A stretch of DNA of 64,000 nucleotides from Klebsiella aerogenes (GCA_029027985.1 CP119076.1:1116001-1180000), one strand, 5' to 3'. Positions 26,374-35,642 are shown, counted from the stretch's first letter. A program made the numbers and translations. The notes: generated by a model from the letters alone, not told the origin.

Positions 26374-28263
26374 ATGAAATCAGAGCCGCTTACCGTCAAT
26401 CAACTCTTCCAGAATCGTCGGCAGTATTGCGTTCCATTTTATCAACGAGCCTATGTATGGACACTAAGAGACCAATGGTCAGCTTTATTAGAAGATATTA
26501 TCGATAAGGCTGAGAGCAGACTTTCTAAAACAAAACCAACGCCTCACTTCCTCGGGGCCATCGTGCTCGAACCACAATCCAAAGACAGCCTATTGGGGGT
26601 GGATACGTCACACATCATTGATGGCCAGCAGCGACTCACCACACTTCAGTATGTTCTTGCTTCCATCCGTCTTGCTCTTCGGGCAACAGGACTTTCCGGC
26701 CTGGAGAAGATCGTATTGCCTTGTTTACGCAACATAAACGAAGAGACTATGCGTAATGTAGACGTTGAACGTTTCAAACTTTGGCCGACATTCCGTGATC
26801 AAAAAGACTTTATTAAAAGTCTCAACGTTGACTCAGTCGAAGCTCTTCGCGAGGTCTATCCGGAAAACTTCACACAACACGGGACCCTGCGTAAGTATTT
26901 CAGCCACCCACCCTCACTGGAAGCATTATGGTTCTTTAGTGACGCTTTTATTCAGTTCATCAACGCGGAAGGGCACCCTGTAGCCTCAAATGCAGAGGCT
27001 TTGATTAATGCAGTCCTGACTGACCTCAAAATGATCAACATCACCCTGGAGGAAGGAGATGATGCTCAAATCATTTTTGAAACGTTAAATGGCCGTGGGG
27101 CAGAACTTCATGCAACTGATCTCATTCGCAATTACATCTTTATGCGCGCTGTAAGTGACGATATTGATGCTGCGATGTTGTATGAGAATGACTGGAAGCC
27201 TTTTGAAGATCCCTACTGGACTGAAAATCAACGCCGTGGTCGTATTTATAAACCCCGACTGGAATGGTTAATTCACGCCACGCTACAGGCTGAAAAACGC
27301 AGTGAGGTGGATTTGTCGCGCCTTTACAATGAATTCCGGGACTTTGTGACTAAGGATATGCCTGCGCGCCGCGCCGATCAGCAGGTCGCGCTTCTCACTC
27401 GCTATGCTAATCAATATAAAGAACTGATCGGAGATAGTGGTACGACTCCTGTCGCGCGCTTTGGCCGTCGTATTGCAGCCTATGACGTGACGACTATTCA
27501 TCCTCTTGCGCTCCTGATTTCAGTCACTGATATCTCTGATACCGAAAAGACAATCATGTTTAATGATCTAGTCTCATATGTTGTACGAAGAGCCGTGTGT
27601 GGGTTGACACCTAAGAACTACAATAACGTATTCATGGCTGTCTTACGGCACCTGGCTAAAACTGCCGTTTCTAGTATTGAGCTACGCTACAGCCTTAAGA
27701 ATCTGAATGGCGAGGCTTCTCGCTGGCCGACTGACTCAGAATTCCTTAATGCCTGTATCACCGCACAGCTTTATCCTGGCAGGCTTGATACGCCGAAGAT
27801 GCGTATGATGCTGACAGAGCTTGAAGGGGAACTGCGCCGTCAGGTTAAAACAGAGGAACCAGATGTTCCTAAACTTTCCAGCCTTGATATCGATCATCTT
27901 ATGCCTCAACAGTGGTTCTCTCACTGGCCTCTCGAAAATGGGCAATCTGTTACGGATACAGAAGCATCAGCGGTTGCTCAGATAGTTCTTGCAGGGGCGG
28001 AGCTGACGCCTGATCAGGAACTGGTGCGGAAACGGCAGCAAGTAATTGCAACTTTGGGAAATCTTACGTTACTTAACCTCAGCGTGAATCGATCCCTCCA
28101 ACACTCAGATTTTCTAAAGAAACGCGATGCTTTTCTTGCCCATACCAGCCTGCGTTTGAACGTGCCTCTGACCGTTAAAGACAGATGGGATGAGGAACAA
28201 ATTCTCTCCCGTGGTGCGTTGCTAGGGAATGCCGCACTTAAAATGTGGCCGCGAGCTGATTAA
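26374..28263 (+). CDS. GmrSD-like protein: DUF262 ParB-like domain fused to DUF1524 HNH domain
   Basis: A 629-residue protein. The N-terminal DUF262 domain shows YCVPFYQRAYVW near residue 18 and the nucleotide-handling motif IIDGQQRLTTLQ near residue 81, then IIFETLNGRGAELHATDLIR. The C-terminal DUF1524 nuclease domain shows LDIDHLMPQQW and ATLGNLTLLNLSVN. This is the single-chain arrangement of GmrS and GmrD, the type IV restriction enzyme that cuts DNA with glucosylated or otherwise modified bases using NTP. An anti-phage role is therefore likely. It stands alone on the plus strand; a bidirectional hairpin follows at 28331. AT-rich, horizontally acquired setting. Confidence 0.85.
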   Translation: MKSEPLTVNQLFQNRRQYCVPFYQRAYVWTLRDQWSALLEDIIDKAESRLSKTKPTPHFLGAIVLEPQSKDSLLGVDTSHIIDGQQRLTTLQYVLASIRLALRATGLSGLEKIVLPCLRNINEETMRNVDVERFKLWPTFRDQKDFIKSLNVDSVEALREVYPENFTQHGTLRKYFSHPPSLEALWFFSDAFIQFINAEGHPVASNAEALINAVLTDLKMINITLEEGDDAQIIFETLNGRGAELHATDLIRNYIFMRAVSDDIDAAMLYENDWKPFEDPYWTENQRRGRIYKPRLEWLIHATLQAEKRSEVDLSRLYNEFRDFVTKDMPARRADQQVALLTRYANQYKELIGDSGTTPVARFGRRIAAYDVTTIHPLALLISVTDISDTEKTIMFNDLVSYVVRRAVCGLTPKNYNNVFMAVLRHLAKTAVSSIELRYSLKNLNGEASRWPTDSEFLNACITAQLYPGRLDTPKMRMMLTELEGELRRQVKTEEPDVPKLSSLDIDHLMPQQWFSHWPLENGQSVTDTEASAVAQIVLAGAELTPDQELVRKRQQVIATLGNLTLLNLSVNRSLQHSDFLKKRDAFLAHTSLRLNVPLTVKDRWDEEQILSRGALLGNAALKMWPRAD

Positions 28264-28330
28264 CGTCTTGCGTGAGATTACTTCAAAGCCTGCCGTTTCA
28301 ACAGTCTAGTTAGGTTGCATCGGACTAAAA

Positions 28331-28352
28331 AAAGGCCGCTTTCGCGGCCTTT
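28331..28352 (+). terminator. Intrinsic terminator after the GmrSD-like gene
   Basis: AAAGGCCGC, TTTC loop, GCGGCCTTT with A and T runs on both sides, 67 bp after the stop; it would work in either direction. Confidence 0.8.
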
Positions 28353-28687
28353 TCGTTATAAGACTTACCCTTCTTATTCAGGCCATTCCATTTCTGGTCC
28401 GAACTCCGAGAGTGCTCATGTCCCGTCAGCATTGTGCCAGAAGCGGAAGTTGCTAACATGAATGTGTCAATCAGAAGAGGGCAGGTCAAACCATTGTTGA
28501 TTGTTTTAAAGCTAAATATAGAAGGGAGATTGACATCAGGCATATGCAACCTCTTATGTATTGTTTATCGAAAATGAGCGATCAATAATATTATATTGAC
28601 TTAGAATCTACTAACTATGGTATTTTGATTAAGCATAATTAAATGGTACTATCTTTAAAAAGCAGGTCAAATGGAGATAGTTTTAAG
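28353..28687. other. Intergenic stretch with a TCCGCTTCT-type repeat copy
   Basis: No supported gene. It contains, at about 28431-28450 in reverse orientation, ACTTCCGCTTCTGGCACAAT, a copy of the short repeat also present at 31131, 32333, 33641, 34337 and 34925. A 74-codon minus-strand frame here lacks a ribosome site and family resemblance. Confidence 0.4.
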
Positions 28688-29602
28688 ATGAATGATGCAA
28701 AAAAAAACAGGGTAGATTTAAACAATAATTGGCCAAAGGAGTTGCTATTCCCAAGTGAAGTACTATTAAAGCAAAAGATGAGTGAAAATGATCTTTGCCA
28801 AATATTTTCACCAGCTCAATTAAAACATACCAATAATACAGAGTTCCATAATCTTCTTAGGCACTACCTTGAGTGTTTAAATCAGTTGCCTTTAAGACCA
28901 GATATCGCTTTTGATTGTATTTGGAAAGCATTGGATGCAGAGTTTTTCAGGCTTAAAAATATATCCGGCTCTCGCAATGGTAGGTTCAGTGTCTTTTATA
29001 ATCATATCAGCAAAAGTCCTGATACCTGCAACAGTTATGCTTCACTAACTGATATAATTCCGTTGCAAACGTGCGAATTTGTTGCTAAGAGGATATTTGA
29101 AAATAATATTTCGTATAAATCTAATCCTAGTGATAACAATGTCAAAAGTTTTAGAAATAGAGTGATTGGTAGTTTAACTGAATCGGTCTACACTGACCTG
29201 CTCAATAAGTATGAGCCTGACTGGGTATCTGATAAAGCAACAATGCAACGTAATGTAGGAAGATTACTTCAACGACTTTTGAAGGGTGATGAACTAAGTA
29301 TTGTAAATGAGAAGTATCAACTTACTACTGAAAATAGAGCCCTCTTCTTAACTGCGGTCACGATGCCTCAGTTCCGCAATGAACGTTTTCATGGGGAATC
29401 TAACCCTCCGTTTAGAAGTAGTTCGGCAAAACTTAAAACATATGCCCATGCATATTATATTTTCCATGTTGCATACATTCATTTGCTTGAAGTCTTCCTT
29501 TATCGGGGTTTCAATGTAATTGACATTGCTACCACGCAAAAAGCTATCGACGAAAATAAAGAGTTATTCTTAAGAATATTTAGTAATGTTATCAATAAAT
29601 AA
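28688..29602 (+). CDS. Hypothetical protein with a HEPN-like RNxxxH motif
   Basis: A 304-residue protein of no family I can name. The ATG at 28688 has GGAG about 11 bases upstream and is preferred to one at 28643. The C-terminal third holds PQFRNERFHGE, an R-N-x3-H motif as in HEPN ribonucleases, within a helix-rich region (AHAYYIFHVAYIHLLEVFLYRG). HEPN proteins are common toxin or effector RNases in defence systems. The gene is AT-rich, with no partner gene on its strand. Assignment as HEPN rests on this motif alone. Confidence 0.55.
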   Translation: MNDAKKNRVDLNNNWPKELLFPSEVLLKQKMSENDLCQIFSPAQLKHTNNTEFHNLLRHYLECLNQLPLRPDIAFDCIWKALDAEFFRLKNISGSRNGRFSVFYNHISKSPDTCNSYASLTDIIPLQTCEFVAKRIFENNISYKSNPSDNNVKSFRNRVIGSLTESVYTDLLNKYEPDWVSDKATMQRNVGRLLQRLLKGDELSIVNEKYQLTTENRALFLTAVTMPQFRNERFHGESNPPFRSSSAKLKTYAHAYYIFHVAYIHLLEVFLYRGFNVIDIATTQKAIDENKELFLRIFSNVINK

Positions 29603-29837
29603 TGAACTTACAGTTGTATTCTTAGTGTGTAAGTGTATGTATTTAGTTTTGCTAATATGTGTTTTAGTTTGTTTAGAATTTGCAGATTAAAAGGAACATC
29701 CCTTTTTCACTCAGCTCTGAAATAAGTCCTTCCGTGGCTGCTCGTTTCTGATACGAAGCGGGCCGCCAGGATTTTTTGTTTATATTTGAGTCTATTCCAG
29801 GTTTAAGGTCGTGTTAATAACATTCCTAATGTTGCTA

Positions 29838-30752
29838 TTAAATTTTCGGCAATTCTATTTTTATTTTCTCCGAGACCATACGAGGGCCGTTATCAATTAT
29901 ATATAAAATCGAATTGGTAATACTATGCTTTAACTCTATCATTTCTTTTACGTCAATTTCAAATTTTGCAATGTACATTATTGAGGCGAATGTGTGGTAA
30001 TCTAAAGCAGTAAGAGCCATATATAGAGAAAAATTGTATTGCTCAATCCATTGAGCTTCTTCCATTCCGCTTACATTTGCTGTAATTCTAGCCATTAATT
30101 TATTTAGAGAGTCTTCCGCGTCATTATGTGCCTGAGAACATAAGGCTGCATAAATGGTTCTATATCCTACTTCTTGTCCTATTTCTTTGAAACGTTCAAA
30201 AATACTGGGCCATTTTAAACTAACTATATCGAAATCAATGTTGCTTAATGCAAATGATGTTTTTAGTGCATATTCATAATGATCTAAAGTGTGATCTTTA
30301 TCGGAAATTTTCTGTAGATGATCAGCTTTAACCTCCTCAGAATATGTAGAATCTTCAATACTGCGCCTCCAGTTTTGATTCTGTTTGCGTTCAGTTTCTA
30401 AGTGATTTTTGAAGTAGGAAATTTGCTTGGTCATTGAATCACCAAGACTTATGTAGTGTAAATTAACACTACCCTCTATTGCTGTTCTGCAAAGGGCTTC
30501 ACATGATGGAATTTGACCAATCAAAAAAGCACCAAATACCCCACAACAATATTCATAATTTCTTCTATACATATCATGCATTGATGGCCAATGAACTTCG
30601 TTGACAAGTTTTTCTTCGTTTTCTCGACAAGAACACTCAATGATTTTATTTAGTTTTTCGAGATAATATAACCCATCGTGCAAAGGTTCATTTAACTCCA
30701 TGCTTTCTGAAATGGCCCTTTTTCTTATGAATTCTTTGACGAGAATGTGCAT
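29838..30752 (-). CDS. DUF5677-like protein
   Basis: A 304-residue, largely helical protein. The segments CEALCRTAIEGSVNLHYI near residue 84 and TIYAALCSQAHNDAEDS near residue 198 match the pattern of DUF5677 proteins, which have an Arg-x-Ala/Glu helix and a later Ser/Cys-x-x-x-His segment. Function unknown; the fold is thought to be HEPN-related. No membrane segment or signal is evident. It is convergent with the candidate HEPN gene and separate from the next minus-strand gene by 498 bp. Confidence 0.6.
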   Translation of the reverse strand: MHILVKEFIRKRAISESMELNEPLHDGLYYLEKLNKIIECSCRENEEKLVNEVHWPSMHDMYRRNYEYCCGVFGAFLIGQIPSCEALCRTAIEGSVNLHYISLGDSMTKQISYFKNHLETERKQNQNWRRSIEDSTYSEEVKADHLQKISDKDHTLDHYEYALKTSFALSNIDFDIVSLKWPSIFERFKEIGQEVGYRTIYAALCSQAHNDAEDSLNKLMARITANVSGMEEAQWIEQYNFSLYMALTALDYHTFASIMYIAKFEIDVKEMIELKHSITNSILYIIDNGPRMVSEKIKIELPKI

Positions 30753-31250
30753 TATTACCTCGAGTTTGTAATATTAATTAACCGGTAAATTTAATGGTTA
30801 ATGGAGATTATAATAATTAATGTATTACTTTTTTCCGATAAATGCAATAATTGGGAGTTCTCCCTTTTTTAATTTATGCATTTTTCTGTCAGAGTTTATA
30901 GGTTCTTTTTTTTGAAGATCGTTGTCTTATTTTTCGTGATGAAAATCACTAAAGGATAAATGGTTTTTCTAGTGATTAATATGATCATTTCATATAGTAT
31001 CGATACCTCCGTATCGTTTAGCATATTGATGTTCATACCACCGAATATTTTTGATGACCCTATATATGCATAGCTTCGAATTGTCTTGATACCATTGAGT
31101 TGATTGCTCTCTCTATTAATGGCTAAGTTCAACTTCCGCTTCTCACAACTCGTAGCAGCCCTGGTTGATACCGTGGGCTGCTTGGTGCCAAAAGAGTAGT
31201 TGTTTAACTTGCTTCGACCTAAAGCCTAAATTATACGTAAAGGCTATAAC
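30753..31250. other. AT-rich intergenic region between the two DUF5677-like genes
   Basis: No convincing gene. It includes a TCCGCTTCT repeat copy (31131-31152) and a nearby hairpin GCAGCCC..GGGCTGC at about 31155-31181. A 78-codon minus-strand frame at 30896-31132 lacks a clear ribosome site. Confidence 0.4.
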
Positions 31251-32117
31251 TTACGCATTCTGCATCCGAATTGCGGCCTCAATTTTCTTGTGCAGCGGAA
31301 TATGGGACGTATTGTATTTATCAGCGGAATAATTGTGTAGATCAGGACATGATAGCATATTAAGAACCTTAAATATAAACATGCTAGTATTTACCGAGGA
31401 CATCAGGATGTATTCAATACATTCCTTATAACGTCCACACAAACTTAGTATAAATGTTATATCATCCGGTCTCTGGATCTTGTAATTTTTCTCTTCAACG
31501 CCGACCAACCACGCAGTAGACTGGTGAGCAGGGTGTACTACTTGACAAAGTTCAGCATATAGACTTTTGAGGGGAAGAGCCTCGCTATCTAACTGAGCAA
31601 TATAATCGCTGGCTGTTTTTGCTTTATGACTCTTAGGTGCATCTTCATTATTCATTAACTTACGTGCATAAGCGAAATGAATCAAGCTATCTTCCAACTC
31701 TTCGCTTACTACTCGCTTCTGTGTTGGACGACGTAGAAGCGCGTCTTCAATATGGCTAAATATTTGCGCAATAGTGAGAGGCACCGAGCCTAAGGCATCG
31801 TATGTATCGGTCGCACACTCAAGGATACCTCTAAGGCCAGAACAAAAAGCAATGTAATTTGGCTTGACAATCGAACTGTCATGGCAAAGTTCGTACCATT
31901 TATCATGCCTGATGAGATTGGAGGCCGCAGCCCAATGTGAGCGATACAATATCTCAATCCAATACACATAGTTTGAATCAATTTTGTTCAATAACTTAAA
32001 ATCATCAAAGGTTAAAAACTGATAATTTTTATTATATGAAGCCTTAAGTAGCTCTTGAATTATTGTAGGGTATATGTCCCCAGACACTCCAAAAATATCT
32101 TTCACCGAAGCTTTCAC
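31251..32117 (-). CDS. Hypothetical protein, possible DUF5677 relative
   Basis: A 288-residue helical protein with no signal peptide. FCSGLRGILECATDTYDAL near residue 92 and YAELCQVVHPAHQSTAWL near residue 189 parallel the two conserved segments of the 29838 gene (RTAIEGSVNL and AALCSQAHND), in the same order and with similar spacing, so the two may be distant relatives. No catalytic role can be assigned. Flanked on both sides by copies of the TCCGCTTCT repeat. Confidence 0.5.
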   Translation of the reverse strand: MKASVKDIFGVSGDIYPTIIQELLKASYNKNYQFLTFDDFKLLNKIDSNYVYWIEILYRSHWAAASNLIRHDKWYELCHDSSIVKPNYIAFCSGLRGILECATDTYDALGSVPLTIAQIFSHIEDALLRRPTQKRVVSEELEDSLIHFAYARKLMNNEDAPKSHKAKTASDYIAQLDSEALPLKSLYAELCQVVHPAHQSTAWLVGVEEKNYKIQRPDDITFILSLCGRYKECIEYILMSSVNTSMFIFKVLNMLSCPDLHNYSADKYNTSHIPLHKKIEAAIRMQNA

Positions 32118-32532
32118 AGCAACCCCTCTTTTTCTAATTTAGTTGAGTAGTAATTTGACGCCTAATATTATGTCAATGAACTCAATAATACTACTTTCCC
32201 AATTTTTTGCATTATTGATCACCAATACCTTTCTATATTAATTTTCCGAGAAACTCGTGGGCATAGCCACGGACCGGTTCCCTGTAGATCAACACGTGTC
32301 AATGTTAGTCATGCCTTCATTACCTTTGCGATAACTTCCGCTTCTCGCTCATTGCGGACCATCAGCTCAGTTGCTTGGTCCACTTCTCACCAAAAACGAA
32401 GTTGTTTTTTTGCCAAGTTGAAAGTTGACTACTGAATTATCTGTTAAACCCGTAGCTATTAAGATTCAGTTATCGTATATGAAACCATTCTTTATATGTG
32501 GAAAAAAGAGTCGAAGAACGACCCATTTATGC
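32118..32532. other. Intergenic region with a TCCGCTTCT repeat copy
   Basis: No supported gene. Copy of the short repeat at 32333-32360 (AACTTCCGCTTCTCGCTCAT then TGCGGACC). The 127-codon plus-strand frame here overlaps the EcsC gene antisense and is rejected. Confidence 0.4.
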
Positions 32533-33423
32533 TCATTCGAAAACCGGATCGCCGTCGCCGGGCAAAAAATCATCTGCAGGTTTTACCGTAACATCAATTA
32601 CAGACGGATCGTATTTCATTGCCAAGAAGCGCTCGCGATAGAGGTGGTAAGCCGCATCACAGACGTTGCTGGTGAAATAGGCGTTATAACCTCCACCAAC
32701 GGCCGCACCTGCGATAGGGATCGTTTGGGCCAGTTTTGCTTTGGTGAGGCGAATCCCCAGGCTGTTGGCTATCTGCCTAATAATCTTCACAAACACTTGT
32801 TTTTCTAATTCTTCCCAGACTACTTTCTTTGCGACCTGCTGCGATATTTTTACCAGCTGCGCCATAGCGACGTTTTTCGCCATAGTCGATGAAGCAGAAG
32901 AGAGCCCCAATATGTTAAAGGCAAAAAGTCGTTCTTCCTGACGGGTGATATCAAAACCGTAATATGTCGCGTATTCTCCAATGGCTCGCAGATTCAATGT
33001 AATGAGGGTAGGTATATCGATGGTCATCCCTGCAATCCCCATCACACCTGCGCCTGCACCTTCCGCCAATGCGATGCCCTTGTATTTAGCAGCCAGCCAG
33101 CCGACAGTTTTATCGATGTCCTCGAGGCGTAGCGTTTCAATATCTTCGTAGTGATTGATGTGGACATGCCCGTCATTACGAAACTCTTCGAAAATCGCCT
33201 CTGGTCGCACTGACCACAGCGCGGCATCGTTACAGACACCCACCAGACCCTGTACAGAAGATTGAATGGCTTCGCCGACGACAGGCGTTGAAAGAACCAT
33301 CTCTCCGGCGCTGTTTAGAGGTTTGCTGATTAATTCAAATGATTTAGCTAGAAAACCTCGCTGTGGGTTTTTCCAGTCGTGGATTTGCTGAAGTGCATTT
33401 TTGTCGTAAGCGATCAGTTCCAT
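32533..33423 (-). CDS. EcsC-family protein
   Basis: A 296-residue protein of the EcsC/DUF family: an Ala/Gly-rich middle (AEGAGAGVMGIAGMTIDIPTL, then RAIGEYATYYGFD and FAFNILGLSSAS) and IPIAGAAVGGGYNAYF near the C-terminus are characteristic. These stretches are amphipathic or membrane-seeking. The family name derives from a Bacillus protein next to an ABC transporter; biochemical function is not established. The start MELIAYDKNALQQI is conserved in relatives. It stands alone, less AT-rich than its neighbours. Confidence 0.75.
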   Translation of the reverse strand: MELIAYDKNALQQIHDWKNPQRGFLAKSFELISKPLNSAGEMVLSTPVVGEAIQSSVQGLVGVCNDAALWSVRPEAIFEEFRNDGHVHINHYEDIETLRLEDIDKTVGWLAAKYKGIALAEGAGAGVMGIAGMTIDIPTLITLNLRAIGEYATYYGFDITRQEERLFAFNILGLSSASSTMAKNVAMAQLVKISQQVAKKVVWEELEKQVFVKIIRQIANSLGIRLTKAKLAQTIPIAGAAVGGGYNAYFTSNVCDAAYHLYRERFLAMKYDPSVIDVTVKPADDFLPGDGDPVFE

Positions 33424-33670
33424 TTTATCTCTTGCCTGAAGTCATCAGTGTTTGTATGACGTGAATTTGATAATAATGTATCGGCAATAAAAACGCATAG
33501 ATGAGTAATTTAAAGTTTTTTTTGAAGATAGGTCGCAAAAAGAAAGGGAGGGTCTAGCAGGATGCAAGATTGTGAGGTTCATCGATGAAAAAGATCATTT
33601 TGACATGTTAAAGCTCTATGACTTGCATTTACGATTATATAACGTCCGCTTCTCGCTCATAAGGGACAAC

Positions 33671-33709
33671 CATACTCAAATCTCCCACATTGCAGGAGAT
33701 TTGAGTATG
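33671..33709 (+). promoter_or_regulatory. 15-bp perfect inverted repeat covering the ribosome site and start codon of the recombinase
   Basis: CATACTCAAATCTCC (33671-33685) and GGAGATTTGAGTATG (33695-33709) are exact complements around a 9-base loop. The right arm contains the GGAG ribosome site and the ATG at 33707. In mRNA this hairpin would hide both, so translation should be low unless something opens it; it could also be a recombination or operator site. Confidence 0.7.
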
Positions 33710-34309
33710 AACACGTCACCGTGGAACAAAGACCGTATCATAGGCCAAAAAAGACCACTTCAGATATCTCATATCTGGGGTATCCGAATCCGACTTGAAC
33801 TGGAAGGTAAAACTCGCGATTTAGCTCTGTTCAACATGGCCCTGGACAGTAAGCTTCGAGGCTGTGATCTGGTCAAACTCAAAGTATCTGATGTTGCATA
33901 TGGTAGCTCTGTTTCAAGCAGAGCAACGGTGTTGCAACAGAAAACCGGTAGCCCTGTGCAATTTGAGATAACCAAAGGGACAAGAGAAGCTGTTGTTGCA
34001 TTGATACAGCTTAGCAATTTGCACAGTAAAGACTTCTTGTTTCGGTCTAGGGTCGGAACTAACCAGCACATTTCAACCCGGCAATACAACCGAATCTTTC
34101 ATGGGTGGGTAGAAAAGCTTGGTCTCGAAGATTCGCTTTACAGCACACATTCCATGAGAAGAACAAAACCTTACCTGATCTACAAGAAAACCAAGAATCT
34201 CCGGGTGATCCAACTTCTGTTGGGTCATAAGAAACTGGAAAGCACAGTCCGTTATCTGGGCATTGAAGTCGATGATGCGTTAGAGATTTCTGAATCGATT
34301 GAAGTCTAA
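33707..34309 (+). CDS. Small solitary tyrosine recombinase
   Basis: A 200-residue tyrosine recombinase consisting of little more than a catalytic domain, like FimB/FimE-size enzymes. The expected active-site residues are seen: Arg in SKLRGCDL, Lys in QQKTGSPVQF, His-x-x-Arg in THSMRR, His in LLLGHKKLEST and Tyr in VRYLGIEV. The frame is open to 33572, but AGGAG upstream of the ATG at 33707 fixes the start. Its substrate is unknown. It lies among repeat-separated accessory genes, so involvement in moving or inverting nearby DNA is possible. A hairpin terminator follows at 34317. Confidence 0.85.
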   Translation: MNTSPWNKDRIIGQKRPLQISHIWGIRIRLELEGKTRDLALFNMALDSKLRGCDLVKLKVSDVAYGSSVSSRATVLQQKTGSPVQFEITKGTREAVVALIQLSNLHSKDFLFRSRVGTNQHISTRQYNRIFHGWVEKLGLEDSLYSTHSMRRTKPYLIYKKTKNLRVIQLLLGHKKLESTVRYLGIEVDDALEISESIEV

Positions 34310-34316
34310 GGTAGTC

Positions 34317-34336
34317 AGGGCTGCAACAGCAGCCCT
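34317..34336 (+). terminator. Hairpin after the recombinase gene
   Basis: AGGGCTGC, AACA, GCAGCCCT; 8-bp perfect stem 7 bp after the stop, with no T run. Confidence 0.55.
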
Positions 34337-34423
34337 GTGCCAACAGCGGAAGTTTAATATGTCCTCTTATGCTAGTTTACTCAAGTTCTGACACGATAAA
34401 TCTGGGACTGCAAGGAGTCATAG

Positions 34424-34918
34424 GTGGAAGCATTTACAGTACGGCGCATAAGTGAGAGCGATCTGGACGATTTCAGGAAATTGAGGCTGGAGGCTTTACG
34501 GCTTCACCCTGAGGCCTTTGGCGCATCTTATGAAGAATGCAGCCAGAAACCACTGCAGTTTTTTGCCGAACAACTACGAACCAGTCATGTCTTCGGCGGT
34601 TTTGATGTTCATAACAACTTGCAGGGCATGATTGGCGTGAACAGAAGCCCCTTACCAAAGCTGAGTCATGTTGCGAATATCTGGGGGATGTATGTTCGTG
34701 CCGAGAAGAGAGGTTCCGGGCTAGCAGCCAGACTCATGGACAAGGCGCTGGAAACCGCCTGTTCAGCCAAAACAATTAAACTGTCAGTAGTTACAACCAA
34801 CCGGGCTGCATATGCGCTTTATCGCTCCTTCGGATTCACCGAGTGGGCGACTGATACTGCTGCGCTATGCGTTGATGGGGAGTTTCATGACGAATTTCTG
34901 ATGAGACGCGACTCGTAA
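34424..34918 (+). CDS. GNAT-family N-acetyltransferase
   Basis: A 164-residue GNAT protein starting with GTG at 34424, with AAGGAG 6-7 bases upstream. Motif A appears as GMYVRAEKRGSGLAARLMDK, with the R-x-x-G-x-A acetyl-CoA loop; motif B as LSVVTTNRAAYALYRSFGF. It would transfer an acetyl group to an amine of unknown identity (small molecule or protein N-terminus). It stands alone between copies of the TCCGCTTCT repeat, like a self-contained cassette. Confidence 0.83.
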   Translation: MEAFTVRRISESDLDDFRKLRLEALRLHPEAFGASYEECSQKPLQFFAEQLRTSHVFGGFDVHNNLQGMIGVNRSPLPKLSHVANIWGMYVRAEKRGSGLAARLMDKALETACSAKTIKLSVVTTNRAAYALYRSFGFTEWATDTAALCVDGEFHDEFLMRRDS

Positions 34919-35089
34919 CGGTCTATGTCCGCTTTTCGCTCACAGCGGACCTTCAGCTTAGATAACTTGCTTGCTTCGTGCCTAGAACGGACGTTGAGAA
35001 CATTATGATGTGGCTTTATCGGAGCATATCAATATCGTTTACATTGCTAAACTCAACGAGATATATGCAACCTGAATACGGAGCACTTG

Positions 35090-35630
35090 ATGATTACCAC
35101 ACATGTTTTCATCGCGGTCAGTCTTGATGGTTATATCGCTCGACAGGATGGCGATATCAACTGGCTGTTGAAGCGCGATGACCCGACAGAAGATCATGGC
35201 TATGCCGCATTCATCGCGGACAAAGATTGGATCATTATGGGGCGAGGCAGCTATGAGAAAGTGCTGACTTTTGACGAATGGCCTTATGATCAACCTGTGC
35301 TGGTGCTTTCCCGACAGCTAACCGATATTCCCGTGCCAGAGGCGCTGAAGGGCAAAGTGCAGTTTTCATGCCGCACGCCAGGGGAGGCTCTTGCTGACCT
35401 GATGGAGAAAAACGTGCACAGGGTCTATATCGATGGTGGGCAGTTAATACAGTCGTTCCTGCGCGAGGGTCTGGTCGCGACTAATACACGTTATCACTAC
35501 CGTTCCTGTCCTGCTCGGTTCGGGAAAACCGCTGTTCGGAGTACTGCCCCATGATATCGATCTGACGCTATTATCCAGCCGCAGCTTCCCTTCAGGTCTG
35601 GTGCAATCGCACTATCGACTGACGTCATAA
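35090..35630 (+). pseudogene. Dihydrofolate-reductase-like (RibD C-terminal domain) gene, frameshifted
   Basis: The ATG at 35090 has CGGAG 6-10 bases upstream. The first 130 residues match the RibD_C/DHFR-like family: HVFIAVSLDGYIARQDGDI, WIIMGRGSYEKVL, RVYIDGGQLIQSFL. After about 35487 the family sequence continues in another frame (VITTVPVLLGSGKPLFG, then LPHDIDLTLLSSRSF and QSHYRLTS) to a TAA at 35630. As read the product ends with unrelated residues at 35554. A one-base indel between 35477 and 35492 explains it; the missing part includes the NADPH-binding GSG loop, so the product should be inactive. Confidence 0.75.
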
Positions 35631-35642
35631 GCTGAATCTAAG

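Noticed and set aside
28325..28549. 74-codon minus-strand frame
   Set aside because: Overlaps the terminator at 28331 and a repeat copy; no ribosome site or recognisable family.
30896..31132. 78-codon minus-strand frame
   Set aside because: AT-rich chance frame with no clear ribosome site.
32425..32808. 127-codon plus-strand frame
   Set aside because: Mostly antisense to the EcsC-family gene.
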